Shown: positions 1 through 8,411 of the stretch, in pieces | How positions within the stretch are numbered: the stretch's first letter is position 1 | Layout: each line of letters begins with the position of its first letter | Source of the DNA: Tepidanaerobacter acetatoxydans Re1 | Lineage (GTDB): Bacteria; Bacillota; Thermosediminibacteria; Thermosediminibacterales; Tepidanaerobacteraceae | DNA: 64,000 nucleotides | Assembly (NCBI RefSeq): GCF_000328765.2 | Contig: NC_019954.2 | Span: forward strand, 2,214,516 to 2,278,515 | Direction: 5' to 3' | Notes under the pieces: model-generated | The model's input: the letters and a program-made list of their open reading frames with translations, nothing else | Database searches by the model: none | What the model was told of the DNA's origin: nothing | Position numbers and translations under genes: made by a program

Positions 1-210
1 TTTCCCTTTTATCCCAAGCCTTCCTGCCCCTGTTCCTACAGCTCCTGATGTAACTAAAACAACATTTTTCCCGCTATTTTTGATGTTGGAAATTACCCTA
101 ACTAATCTTTCCATTCCGGCTATATTCAACTTGCCGTTTTCGTGAACAAGTGTCGTTGTCCCGACTTTGACCACTATGGTTTTATATATGTCCGCTTTCA
201 AAGTTTTCAC
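1..210 (-). CDS. proB: glutamate 5-kinase, N-terminal part (runs off the window)
   Basis: Only the first ~70 residues are present; the gene continues beyond base 1. The translation shows VVKVGTTTLV followed by VVLVTSGAVGTGAGRLG, the substrate-binding start of the amino-acid kinase fold of glutamate 5-kinase, which phosphorylates glutamate in the first step of proline synthesis. The start is uncertain: GTG at 210 has no clear ribosome site, whereas TTG at 201 has GGGGTG six bases upstream, so TTG may be the true start. Transcription runs leftwards out of the window. proA, the usual partner, would lie outside. Confidence 0.85.
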   Translation of the reverse strand, partial: MKTLKADIYKTIVVKVGTTTLVHENGKLNIAGMERLVRVISNIKNSGKNVVLVTSGAVGTGAGRLGIKGK

Positions 211-400
211 CCCAAGTACATTTAAAGTTTTTATAATTATGCATTATATTGTATAATTATAACACATATATGCAATAATGCAATCCTTTTTTCCTGTACT
301 ATTTGATAACAGCATCATTGACCATAGTCCTTATTATATCACGTTTTTAGGGCAGTGTAATTACAAATTTAAAAATACTTATTTTCGCAACAACTGTAAA

Positions 401-514
401 GTAACTATTCAGAGGTCCGTCATTGTGAGCGCAGCGAAGAATCTTATTTAATCCTTGCAAAGATCCTTCACTGCGTTCAGGATAACAAGTCGTTTTCAAC
501 CTCTGAATAGTAAC
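401..514. repeat. MITE-like palindromic repeat, copy 1
   Basis: The element is 114 bp. It is bounded by near-perfect inverted ends (GTAACTATTCAGAGG; the other end reads GTTACTATTCAGAGG on the opposite strand). Inside, a second imperfect inverted repeat pairs GCGCAGCGAAGAATCTT with AAGATCCTTCACTGCG, so the whole unit can fold into one long hairpin. A second copy lies at 7240-7374. It fills most of the 454-bp gap between proB and the HD-GYP gene and contains no credible gene. A 69-codon reading frame over it (347-556) is produced by the repeat. Confidence 0.85.
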
Positions 515-664
515 CTTTTGAGAATGCTTAAGAGTAAAAGGAAACTGAGTTTTCAAAATCTATCTATATATTGGGAAGGTGTTTATCATTTTATGTAGAA
601 ATATCTACTTAAAAGACGATTTCTCAACATATGATATCATTTATGCTCAAGGGAGGCTTATAAT

Positions 665-1729
665 GTGGAAAAATCTACTTCTATGATCCCTCCAACAAAA
701 AAACTTGTCAATATCTCGGATTGCTGCGAAGGTCAAATAGCTGCTGAAGATGTCATCACAAACAGAGGTGTCTTTCTACTACCCCAAAACACCATGCTTA
801 ACGCTTATATAATAAACCAGTTAATAAACCATGGAATTAGTCAAATATATATATATTCTGAAGATGAAAAACAAGTTAGCGGGATAAGCACGCAGGAGTT
901 AATGGAGGCATATAGCAAATCTTTAAATTCAGTAAAAATAATCTTGCATCATCTTGCCTCCGGTAAAAAAATATCTCATCAAGAGATTGCACAGACCTCT
1001 AATTTTATACTTGCCAAAAGCGAAAGCCCGTTTGGTGTACTAAAGTGCATCAACGAACTGAAAAAAGCCGATGAATACACCTATACACACAGTTTTAATG
1101 TTGCTATATATGGCATGCTGACTGCTAAATGGCTTGGACTTTCTACTGAACAGATTCGGCACGTTATTACTGCCGGTATTCTTCACGATTTGGGCAAAGC
1201 ACGAATACCTAGCAACATACTAAATAAAAAAGGAAAATTGCTTCCAGATGAGTTTAATTGTATGAAAAAACATACTATCATCGGTTATAATATGTCAAAA
1301 AATATTACAGGATTAAGACATGATGTCCGTCAAGTTATTTTAATGCATCATGAACGTGAAGATGGAAAAGGCTATCCTTTCGGAGTAAAAGGAAATAAAA
1401 TCCATCTTTATACAAAAATCATTTCCATTTCCGATGTTTATGATGCAATGACTTCAGATAGAGTTTATAAGAAAAGAATTACACCTTTTGATACATTCAG
1501 AGAGTTTCAGAGTGTTGGTCTGGGACATTTTGACACCAAGATAATGATAACGTTTCTCTCAAATATCGCTAATTATTATCTTGGTGCCAAAGTTATAATG
1601 AATACCGGCCAAATTGGAGAAGTTGTTTATTTACCGCCGCATAATCCGTCTATGCCTGTCGTTCGTATAGACAGTAACTACATTGATTTGAATATAGATA
1701 AAAAATATTGCATCAAAGAAATGATATAA
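665..1729 (+). CDS. HD-GYP domain phosphodiesterase-like protein
   Basis: This 354-residue protein has an N-terminal region without a recognised receiver or membrane segment (~1-120) and a C-terminal HD-GYP domain. Visible metal and active-site residues are H142, the HD pair H174-D175 in HDLGKARIP, H203, H228/H229, the GYP signature in DGKGYP (~235-238) and SDVYDAM (~256-262). HD-GYP proteins hydrolyse cyclic di-GMP, or related cyclic dinucleotides, in the cytoplasm. The GTG start is chosen because GGGAGG lies eight bases upstream; the overlapping ATG at 663 is in another frame. The gene is monocistronic and converges on the Memo/AMMECR1 gene. The signal that controls it is not evident. Confidence 0.88.
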   Translation: MEKSTSMIPPTKKLVNISDCCEGQIAAEDVITNRGVFLLPQNTMLNAYIINQLINHGISQIYIYSEDEKQVSGISTQELMEAYSKSLNSVKIILHHLASGKKISHQEIAQTSNFILAKSESPFGVLKCINELKKADEYTYTHSFNVAIYGMLTAKWLGLSTEQIRHVITAGILHDLGKARIPSNILNKKGKLLPDEFNCMKKHTIIGYNMSKNITGLRHDVRQVILMHHEREDGKGYPFGVKGNKIHLYTKIISISDVYDAMTSDRVYKKRITPFDTFREFQSVGLGHFDTKIMITFLSNIANYYLGAKVIMNTGQIGEVVYLPPHNPSMPVVRIDSNYIDLNIDKKYCIKEMI

Positions 1730-1743
1730 TTAGCCTATTGATA

Positions 1744-3144
1744 TTAAGAATGCCTGACCACCTCAAATTTTTTTATTTGATATTTCTCATCAGGACTTAT
1801 GCCGGCTTTTGCAAGTGCTATATTCAACTGCTGTTCTACAGTGTCAACGCCTTCCAAATCGGGCAATAAAAGACCAGATCTAAAACCTTTTTGCACAAGA
1901 ATACCGTATTTTTTAGGATCAAGCTCATCTAAGCTGTAAACAGGCCTAGGTTCTGTCAGCACATCAACAGAATACTCGAGTTCAGGTAATTCTTCTGCTG
2001 TAACGGGATAAAATCTCGGATCTTCACATCCGGCACTGATAGCGTTTCTTTGAATCTCTTCGGCAATATTCTTGCGAGTCGGTAAAAAAGTCCCTATACA
2101 TCCACGAAGCTCTCCATGTTTTTTTATTGAAACAAAAACTCCCGCTCTTTTGGTTAGCATTTCCTCAGGTAAATCCTCAATAGGCAAATCCGGTATTATT
2201 CCATCTTTAACATAAGTTTCAAGAGTGTAACGAGCAAGTTTTACATATGGGTCTTCTGCTTTCTCTTGAGTATCAGTAGCTTTAACGCTATTTTTATTGA
2301 ACTCGCCCGACAGATTTTCTTTTTCCTCTTCCGGCTTAAACCTTGCTATGCAGTAGCCGACTCCAAAAGGCCCCTCATAAGAAAGCACTTCTGATCTTAC
2401 CTTATAGCCATCCAATGCACCTGCCATAATCCAAACAGACCTGAGCCCACATTCACCGGCCCTTTCTACTATCGAAGGTTCTATCGACCTCAGGGCTTCC
2501 AAATCAAATTTCTTCAAGGCATTTACCAATTTTTCATCAAATAACTTTCCACAGGGGTCATACCCTGCCGGCGCATCTATGGTAAGCCTGTGAGAAAGGT
2601 CTCCGCTTGCTATTACTGCTATTTTTTTATTGAGCACTTTTGCAGATTCTTGTATAAGTTTTCCAAAAGCATATAACTGCTCATACGGCAGCATGCCAAA
2701 GGCCAAAGGCAGTAATTTAAAGTTTGAATAATACTTTGTTATAAAATACATCGGCACTATTACTCCATGGTCCAGCTCTTCTTTAAACCCATATCTTGCC
2801 ACCCTTACTTCACTGGTTGTCACTGTAGGAATACCGTGCTGATTTGCCCTTTTGCGCAGTTCATTTGCTAAATCATCGTCACGTTCAAAACTCATCTTAA
2901 CTTCAGGTGCCCCAAATGCTGCAAGACTGCCCTTTAGAAAAAAATCATAAATGCACAATGCGTCGGCAAATATAGGGCCATGAGGAGATATAATAACTAC
3001 AGTGTCTGGAGATAATTCTTTAATTTCTTTGCCCACAACATTAGCAGCATTTACAGATGAAATTACCTTCTGAGTTTCGCCTCTGCCAACTTCCTCTACC
3101 ATAATAGGTGGATGCGGCATCAGATAACCTGACAACTTGCACAT
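1744..3144 (-). CDS. Memo-like / AMMECR1 fusion (AmmeMemoRadiSam system proteins B and A)
   Basis: This 466-residue protein joins two families. Residues ~1-270 resemble Memo / class III extradiol dioxygenases (LigB-like), with conserved histidines in PHPPIM, ISPHGP and LDHGV. Residues ~295-460 are an AMMECR1 domain, with [20 protein letters not shown] and EDPRFYPV. In many prokaryotes these two proteins occur with a radical SAM enzyme as the uncharacterised AmmeMemoRadiSam system. No radical SAM gene is visible in this window. The start is ATG with GGGAGG nine bases upstream. The stop converges with the HD-GYP gene 14 bases away. The reaction is unknown; I would not assign dioxygenase activity. 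Confidence 0.85.
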   Translation of the reverse strand: MCKLSGYLMPHPPIMVEEVGRGETQKVISSVNAANVVGKEIKELSPDTVVIISPHGPIFADALCIYDFFLKGSLAAFGAPEVKMSFERDDDLANELRKRANQHGIPTVTTSEVRVARYGFKEELDHGVIVPMYFITKYYSNFKLLPLAFGMLPYEQLYAFGKLIQESAKVLNKKIAVIASGDLSHRLTIDAPAGYDPCGKLFDEKLVNALKKFDLEALRSIEPSIVERAGECGLRSVWIMAGALDGYKVRSEVLSYEGPFGVGYCIARFKPEEEKENLSGEFNKNSVKATDTQEKAEDPYVKLARYTLETYVKDGIIPDLPIEDLPEEMLTKRAGVFVSIKKHGELRGCIGTFLPTRKNIAEEIQRNAISAGCEDPRFYPVTAEELPELEYSVDVLTEPRPVYSLDELDPKKYGILVQKGFRSGLLLPDLEGVDTVEQQLNIALAKAGISPDEKYQIKKFEVVRHS

Positions 3145-3161
3145 TTTCGAACCTCCCGTAT

Positions 3162-3201
3162 ACTATGTTTAGGCCCACGTTTTTAGTGGTCCAAACATAG
3201 T
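3162..3201 (-). promoter_or_regulatory. leader hairpin in front of the Memo/AMMECR1 gene
   Basis: Arms ACTATGTTT and AAACATAGT (plus inner GG/CC and CCAC/GTGG pairs) form a stable hairpin ending five bases before the GGGAGG ribosome site. On the minus strand no U-run follows it, so it is not a normal terminator for the upstream MFS gene. It could be a translational or RNA-stability element. On the plus strand it is followed by a T-rich stretch, but no plus-strand gene needs it. Confidence 0.4.
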
Positions 3202-3322
3202 TATTTTTATTTATTTTAAAAGATATCCTAATGCTAAAATAAAGCTACAGGATGATTAGCAAAGGATAATCCTTTTCCCTTCTGCAAAACTATACTTCCT
3301 AAAATTGATAATATCTGTAGTT

Positions 3323-4474
3323 TTAACGAATTTCTCTTATAAAAGGTCTATAGATATACTGATACAAGCAAAAACCGATAAAAGGCAGTATTGCCAAGAA
3401 AAGATAAAGCCGTTCAAAGTCAATATATTTGCTAAAACCGCCTAGCGTAACTCCAGCAGCCACACCTAAATCAAAAGCTGCGGTAAACACCCCCAGCGCC
3501 ATACTTCTCGATACTCCTTGGATAGTAAGCACCAGCAAAGATGTCATTAGCGGAAATAATAACGCAAAACCCACTCCATAGATTACTGCTACTATAATAA
3601 GTTTATCAAAACTATCGACAAAGCTCATTAAGATAAACGAAGCCGTAAGAACTGCTAAGGCAAAGGCTATTAATTGTTCAAGATAGCGATTACTCCATCG
3701 CCCTATGACAAGTCTAGTTATTACTACAACTGCAGTATTTATAACAAAAAAATACTCTGTTCCCGTTATCCCTTTAGCATCGGCAAAGACCGGCAGCATT
3801 GCAGAAATCGCACCAAAGGTGACCATGCCGCAAAACAATACAATGGTTGGTAAATATACGCTTGGATGCAATAGCACCTTAATGAAGTTTGAATCAATAT
3901 CAGCTTTTGCATCAATTTTAACATCAGAAATACAAAGTATTAAAATCAATGCTATAACCGCAGCTCCCACAGTAGCATATACAGCAATATTAAAATTATA
4001 ATTATCTATAAGTTTTATTCCAATTGCCGGTGATAAGCCCTTTGCAATTATAACCGAAATTGAATTAAAACCCATAAATTTTACAAGATTTTCCGATGAA
4101 GCTATTTCAGCAGTAAAATTTGCCGATGCTACCGTAAAAGTACCGACAGTAAATCCGTAAACCAGGAGGGTTAAAGCTAAGCCTATTAAAGTATATGGCA
4201 TTTTTATCAAAAAGGGAGTTAAGAAAAATATTACTATAGATGCCAGCATAACTTTTTTGCTGTTATATGTGTTTATCCACACACCCCCTACCGGCCTTGC
4301 AATCATAGAACTCACTGAAAAAAGACCCATTGTAGTGCCTATGGTTAAATTGTCAAAGCCCATATTGAGCATATACTTAGGAATAACCGGCATCATTATG
4401 TAGTATGTAGAAATAAAAGCAATCGTTGCAAATAAGACCATAATGAAACTTTTCGTTTCATCATTTTCCACCAT
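3323..4474 (-). CDS. MFS transporter
   Basis: The protein has 383 residues and about 12 hydrophobic segments, beginning FIMVLFATIAFISTYYIM. A short charged loop with GLFSVSSMIARPVGG lies after the second segment, resembling the MFS motif A region of major facilitator proteins. It is an inner-membrane secondary transporter, probably a drug or small-solute efflux pump of the YfcJ/YhhS-like type; the substrate cannot be read from the sequence. ATG start with GGGAGGG eight bases upstream. It stands alone: a terminator of the next operon lies upstream, and a 178-bp gap separates it from the downstream gene. Confidence 0.8.
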   Translation of the reverse strand: MVENDETKSFIMVLFATIAFISTYYIMMPVIPKYMLNMGFDNLTIGTTMGLFSVSSMIARPVGGVWINTYNSKKVMLASIVIFFLTPFLIKMPYTLIGLALTLLVYGFTVGTFTVASANFTAEIASSENLVKFMGFNSISVIIAKGLSPAIGIKLIDNYNFNIAVYATVGAAVIALILILCISDVKIDAKADIDSNFIKVLLHPSVYLPTIVLFCGMVTFGAISAMLPVFADAKGITGTEYFFVINTAVVVITRLVIGRWSNRYLEQLIAFALAVLTASFILMSFVDSFDKLIIVAVIYGVGFALLFPLMTSLLVLTIQGVSRSMALGVFTAAFDLGVAAGVTLGGFSKYIDFERLYLFLAILPFIGFCLYQYIYRPFIREIR

Positions 4475-4547
4475 ATTAATCCCTCCCTTTTAAACATCCT
4501 TTCCTGTAATTGTTATTTTAACATAATGCAGGGTAAAAAGTAAGAAC

Positions 4548-4583
4548 AAATCCCATCCACTCCAAAAAGAGCAGATGGGATTT
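4548..4583 (-). terminator. rho-independent terminator after the AAR-like operon
   Basis: AAATCCCATC pairs with GATGGGATTT, with further pairs inside, eight bases after the stop of the 4591-5673 gene. On the minus strand it is followed by TTTGTTC. It ends the HTH / 5697 gene / AAR-like operon. Confidence 0.8.
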
Positions 4584-4590
4584 TAAGCTG

Positions 4591-5673
4591 TCAGCTTGCC
4601 TGTTCTGATTTCTTCTTTGCATTTCGTATGATACGTTCTATCTGTTCTTGTGTTACTTCTCTTTCAAAACTTCTAAATCCTGCCAATTTAAAGCCATGCT
4701 TATTGGCTATTTTCGTTATTTCTTCAACTTGCTTTACGGTAAGGTCTCTGCCCAAAGAAAAGCTTTCATAACGGTCTTCCAATGCCAGCATCATGGTTTC
4801 TGCCATGCATGCATAGGCAGTTTTAGGTGAAAAACCAAAGTTGAAATTGAAGTTAACATCACCCGGAACCTCAACTACTCCGCCTTCAATAATGAGAACA
4901 TCATCCCGCTTTTCAGCAACTTCTTTGGATACATCGCGCGGTCGTGAAACGTCACACACTACCGCACCCGGTTTTAAGTCTTCCGCCTCTATTATAGCAT
5001 CAAGACTGCTGGTAACGGTTATGATTACATCCGCATTTCTAACAGCATCCCTGACATTTGAAGTGATTTTAACTGAAAGGCCGGTATCTTTCAGTATCTT
5101 ATCGGCCACATCTTCAAGCTTTTCCGTATGCCTACCGGCTAATGTCAAAAACTTACAATCCTTAGCCATTATTTGTGCACATACCTTGCCTATAGAGCCG
5201 GCAGCCCCAATAACTAATACCTGAGCATCTTTAATATTTTTACCCATAATTTCCGTGGCTTTTTTAGTGCCTTCAATTGCCATAGCTACAGTATAGCTGT
5301 TGCCTGTAGTAACGGGGATATTTAAATTTTTGGCAATGGTAATGCCTGCATCTCCTACAACTGATGTGAAAGCTCCTAAGCCGACTATCTTTGCACCGAG
5401 CTTTTCAGCTAATTTTCCGGCCTTGATTATTTTTTTAATTACATACTCTTCCGGCAGCTCTATCATTTGTTTGGTTGTAAGCGGGCAAGTTACAAACCAG
5501 CCTTCTGCTTCATTGTATTGACTTTTCACACCTGTTATATGTGAAATTGTAAAAGGCGGCACTATCTTCATTGCTTTCTCTACCATGCTTTCCGGCAGCT
5601 TCTGCATAAATTTTAATTTCCTGTATACATCAGAAATTTCAATAGGATGTATTATAAATGCAAACTTTTCCAT
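4591..5673 (-). CDS. acyl-ACP reductase (AAR)-like NAD(P)-dependent dehydrogenase
   Basis: This 360-residue protein resembles COG5322, the family of the cyanobacterial fatty acyl-ACP reductase that makes aldehydes. Residues ~95-130 read GLGAFTSVVGDAG and VTTGNSYTVA, as in AAR. The Rossmann motif VIGAAGSIGKV is at ~154-164. C289 in AYACMAETMMLALE sits where the catalytic Cys of cyanobacterial AAR (Cys294 in Synechococcus) lies. The length fits AAR (~340 residues). It is the last gene of a tight operon, 23 bases after the previous stop. The true substrate in a Clostridium-type organism is unknown. Database names for relatives (shikimate/quinate dehydrogenase) may be misleading. Confidence 0.72.
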   Translation of the reverse strand: MEKFAFIIHPIEISDVYRKLKFMQKLPESMVEKAMKIVPPFTISHITGVKSQYNEAEGWFVTCPLTTKQMIELPEEYVIKKIIKAGKLAEKLGAKIVGLGAFTSVVGDAGITIAKNLNIPVTTGNSYTVAMAIEGTKKATEIMGKNIKDAQVLVIGAAGSIGKVCAQIMAKDCKFLTLAGRHTEKLEDVADKILKDTGLSVKITSNVRDAVRNADVIITVTSSLDAIIEAEDLKPGAVVCDVSRPRDVSKEVAEKRDDVLIIEGGVVEVPGDVNFNFNFGFSPKTAYACMAETMMLALEDRYESFSLGRDLTVKQVEEITKIANKHGFKLAGFRSFEREVTQEQIERIIRNAKKKSEQAS

Positions 5674-5696
5674 GATTACACCTCATAAATTATTTT

Positions 5697-6602
5697 CTAA
5701 TTTAATATTTCTATTCTCGGAGCAAATCCAAGCTTATCTAAAAGTTCTTCATAATCCTTGGGAGTTAATGATTTATAAGGTTTTTCCGAAAGCGATACAA
5801 TTACTGCTTCCATTACATTAGTTCCAAAGGACCTGCCGTTTAATTCGGGCGTTGTCGTAATCAACATTTTGGCACCGCTTTTAGAAAGCATCTCTACATC
5901 ATCGGCAGTAACCGTATTCGTCAGTATAATTTTGCCGGGGATTTCATCTGGCATATAGCGTTTTATGAAAAGAAAATCACCGGCAATAACATCAGCCTCA
6001 TCATAGAAACGCTCAAATTTCGAGCCGACTTTTTTCTCCTGTTTTTTTCCAGTGGGATATAACATGCTAAATGGCAATTTGCAAATAATAGGAGCTAAAA
6101 TACTTGCCAAAACATTTAGGCTCTTGAGTGATTTGATGGGAATCGGTATACCTAATGTAAAAATTAAATCTCCCAGCGCTAAATCACACCCGGTTTTTTC
6201 TAATGCCTCCGCCATCCCAAATCTGTCTAAACCGCACACTAGAAGGACTTTCTTGTTTTTAAAGTCTACAATTTCATGTTCTGTTAGATAGTCTATGACT
6301 TTTCTTTCTAAAGTATTTTTAAGGCCCGAACCATCAACAATAGGCGATATTTTCGCCGCCTGCGCTATGGGTACGGCATCTTTTATTGTAAAGCGCTTAT
6401 TGCCTATACACACATAAAGATCGATGCCACCCATGCCAAAGGCACTAACTTTGCCGTCATTTTCCTGAATAATTTCTATGGCCTTTTTTATGTCACCATC
6501 AGTTCCTACTCGCTCGATTATGAATTCTTCTCCTAGAATTTTTGTTTCGACTTTGTGATTTCTCTTGGAAGAACCTATGCTCACGCTCATAACATGTTTC
6601 AT
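5697..6602 (-). CDS. protein of uncertain function (relatives annotated quinate 5-dehydrogenase)
   Basis: This 301-residue soluble protein contains FGMGGIDLYVCIGNKRFTI near residue 60, a stretch with KKVLLVCGLDRFGMAEAL near 120 that resembles a nucleotide-binding beta-alpha unit, and TTTPELNGRSFGTNVMEA near 260. I recall similar clostridial proteins carrying the label quinate 5-dehydrogenase, but I see no clear dehydrogenase signature. It lies between the HTH gene (stop and start separated by one base) and the AAR-like gene (23 bases). Co-translation with these suggests a shared pathway, perhaps preparing or using the AAR substrate. Function is unassigned. Confidence 0.5.
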   Translation of the reverse strand: MKHVMSVSIGSSKRNHKVETKILGEEFIIERVGTDGDIKKAIEIIQENDGKVSAFGMGGIDLYVCIGNKRFTIKDAVPIAQAAKISPIVDGSGLKNTLERKVIDYLTEHEIVDFKNKKVLLVCGLDRFGMAEALEKTGCDLALGDLIFTLGIPIPIKSLKSLNVLASILAPIICKLPFSMLYPTGKKQEKKVGSKFERFYDEADVIAGDFLFIKRYMPDEIPGKIILTNTVTADDVEMLSKSGAKMLITTTPELNGRSFGTNVMEAVIVSLSEKPYKSLTPKDYEELLDKLGFAPRIEILN

Positions 6603-6603
6603 T

Positions 6604-7134
6604 TCAATCTTCCTTTTTTGTCATTCTTATAATCTTCCTCAAATTTTGCGGGTCTACATAAACATCTTCTGTCATCGGTGATTTACCAATGTCTATCGAA
6701 ATCACTTCCTTATCCAAGAGTGCCTTGAATAGTCTAAGTCTTTGGTCAGAACCCAGCAGAATAACCACATCATACTGTCTTACTTGATATATAAGGCCCA
6801 TAACCTCATTTAAAAGTTCGATGCCGCTTTTTTCATAAACAAAATCCCAGCGCTCTTTATCAGTCATCAGCAGTGAAAAGTCTACACCTTCCTGAAATGC
6901 TAGCTGCTTAAGTTCTGCAGTATTTTTTAAAGGAAACCCGACTATTGCTATGGTTTTACCTTTTCTGATTTCACCCAGGCTTTCCAAGCGGGATAGGAAG
7001 GTCCTGTCAGTATTAAACTTTTTGGCAACCTCAGCTTGAGAAACCCCTTGCTGCCTTAAATCCAGCATTTCTTGTATAATATTCTCTATACGCGATACAC
7101 TGATAAGCTTATCTCCAATTCTTATGAGATCCAC
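6604..7134 (-). CDS. HTH-type regulator-like protein heading the AAR-like operon
   Basis: The protein has 176 residues. Residues ~15-60 contain a helix-turn-helix of Xre type (QGVSQAEVAKKFNTDRTFLSRLE). The C-terminal ~110 residues start with KTIAIVGFPLKN, a beta-strand/loop that may bind a ligand or nucleotide. It is most likely the transcriptional regulator of the operon it heads. GTG start with AGGAGG nine bases upstream. Downstream spacing to the next gene is one base. The upstream region also holds a terminator hairpin for the neighbouring gene and repeat copy 2. Confidence 0.65.
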   Translation of the reverse strand: MDLIRIGDKLISVSRIENIIQEMLDLRQQGVSQAEVAKKFNTDRTFLSRLESLGEIRKGKTIAIVGFPLKNTAELKQLAFQEGVDFSLLMTDKERWDFVYEKSGIELLNEVMGLIYQVRQYDVVILLGSDQRLRLFKALLDKEVISIDIGKSPMTEDVYVDPQNLRKIIRMTKKED

Positions 7135-7194
7135 AGCAGCACCTCCTTGTGCACATTTTTGTGCTCATACTATTTTATACCATGTTATAGGAAA

Positions 7195-7238
7195 AATCAA
7201 GAGTGCTTAACCTTTTTTAAGGTTAAGCACTCTTGATT
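7195..7238 (-). terminator. strong terminator hairpin
   Basis: A perfect 20-bp stem (AATCAAGAGTGCTTAACCTT and its complement) with a TTTT loop. On the minus strand it is followed by TTTTTCC. It ends transcription of the 7411-8373 gene after passing through repeat copy 2. Confidence 0.85.
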
Positions 7239-7239
7239 A

Positions 7240-7374
7240 GTAACTATTCAGAGGTCTGTCATTTTGCTATATATTGCTGTCATTCTTAGCGCAGCGAAGA
7301 ATCTTATTTAATCCTTACAAAGATCCTTCACTGCGTTCAGGATGACAAGTCGTTTTCAATCTCTGAATAGTAAC
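7240..7374. repeat. MITE-like palindromic repeat, copy 2
   Basis: This 135-bp copy has the same inverted ends and internal sequence as the element at 401-514 but carries about 21 extra bases near its left arm (around 7262-7283). It sits between the stop of the 7411-8373 gene and that gene's terminator. Flanking bases show no obvious target duplication. The internal arms again pair GCGCAGCGAAGAATCTT with AAGATCCTTCACTGCG. Confidence 0.85.
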
Positions 7375-7410
7375 CTTGACTATAATATTCTGAGATTATT
7401 TAAAAAAAAA

Positions 7411-8373
7411 TTAATTCCACGGATTCGCTGGAAATTTCATTATCACTCGTTTTAAGACCTTCAATTCCTCCGGTGTATCATCATGAAACATACCCTTCTT
7501 TAAGGCTTGAAGTTGCCTTAAACCCTTACGCGAACTTATATCCATATCCTTTGTCAACCTAGAAACAGTCTTTTTTCTAGCTTTGGATAGAGAATTTAAA
7601 ATGTCTTCGCCACTTTCTATTTGGTTTTGAAACTCCTCGGAAAGATAGTATGAAGCCATTTGTGTCAATGGATTTCCACAAAATCCGCTTTTTGTTACAC
7701 CAAAAACTTCAGGAAGTTTTTTAGCAATTCCGATTTCTACAGACCACTTCAACTCTTCCGTTTCCTTCTCCATACATTCCCTTAGGGTTTTTGGTGTGCA
7801 CATGGCATAGTTTTTAAGTGAACGGATTATGGCATGTTCTACTGTGTGTGCCTTTTCGGGTTCTATCTCACTACCCAAATATCCCACAATAGCCACATCT
7901 TTACCCGTTTCCAATTCAAAACCGTATATTGTAATCTCAATATCCTTTCGATTTGAACCAAAAGTCGTATATCCTCCCGTAGGATGCCATCCGGCCCCGC
8001 AGATTATAGGATAACCCAAAGATCGCAATTCATATATATCTATTTTCTCAATATCCAAGGCAAAAAGGCCTTCATTGGAAAGAGAAAATTTCCTTGCTTT
8101 ACATCTTTCTCGGCCGATTACCCGTGCAAAAAGAGCTGTAGCGTCACTACCCTGAGGAACTTTATCCACCCACATATCTTCAATTCTAACTAAAACTCCT
8201 ACGGGATATAAGCTCTTGTCATCGGAAGAAAGGGGAAATAAGAAAATATCATTTCCAACACCGGTTTTTACTAACATATTGGCAAAAAATGAGTCGAGAA
8301 ACACTCCTTGAAGTACACCTCCATCAGGGCGCGGCAGTACTCCGTTTACAATTGGTATTGCATAAGTGTCCAT
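7411..8373 (-). CDS. conserved hypothetical protein
   Basis: I do not recognise this 320-residue protein. It appears cytoplasmic, with no signal peptide or membrane segment. Notable stretches are ICGAGWHPTGGYTTFG (~145), AHTVEHAIIRSLKNYAMC (~185), a conserved-looking SGFCGNPLTQ (~235) and a basic C-terminal part (SKARKKTVSRLTKDM). The His/Glu/Cys pattern could bind a metal, but this is only a suggestion. The start is the ATG at 8373, which has AAAGGAGG eight bases upstream. An in-frame TTG at 8394 would place the ribosome site inside the gene. It follows dusB on the same strand by 38 bases, so it may be in the dusB transcript. Confidence 0.7.
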   Translation of the reverse strand: MDTYAIPIVNGVLPRPDGGVLQGVFLDSFFANMLVKTGVGNDIFLFPLSSDDKSLYPVGVLVRIEDMWVDKVPQGSDATALFARVIGRERCKARKFSLSNEGLFALDIEKIDIYELRSLGYPIICGAGWHPTGGYTTFGSNRKDIEITIYGFELETGKDVAIVGYLGSEIEPEKAHTVEHAIIRSLKNYAMCTPKTLRECMEKETEELKWSVEIGIAKKLPEVFGVTKSGFCGNPLTQMASYYLSEEFQNQIESGEDILNSLSKARKKTVSRLTKDMDISSRKGLRQLQALKKGMFHDDTPEELKVLKRVIMKFPANPWN

Positions 8374-8411
8374 AAAGCAAACCTCCTTTCGCAAGTTCCT
8401 CCTAACATGTT

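Noticed and set aside
347-556. 69-codon minus-strand frame
   Set aside because: It is produced by the palindromic repeat (PERSEGS and RCAHND stretches), with no ribosome site and no independent homology.
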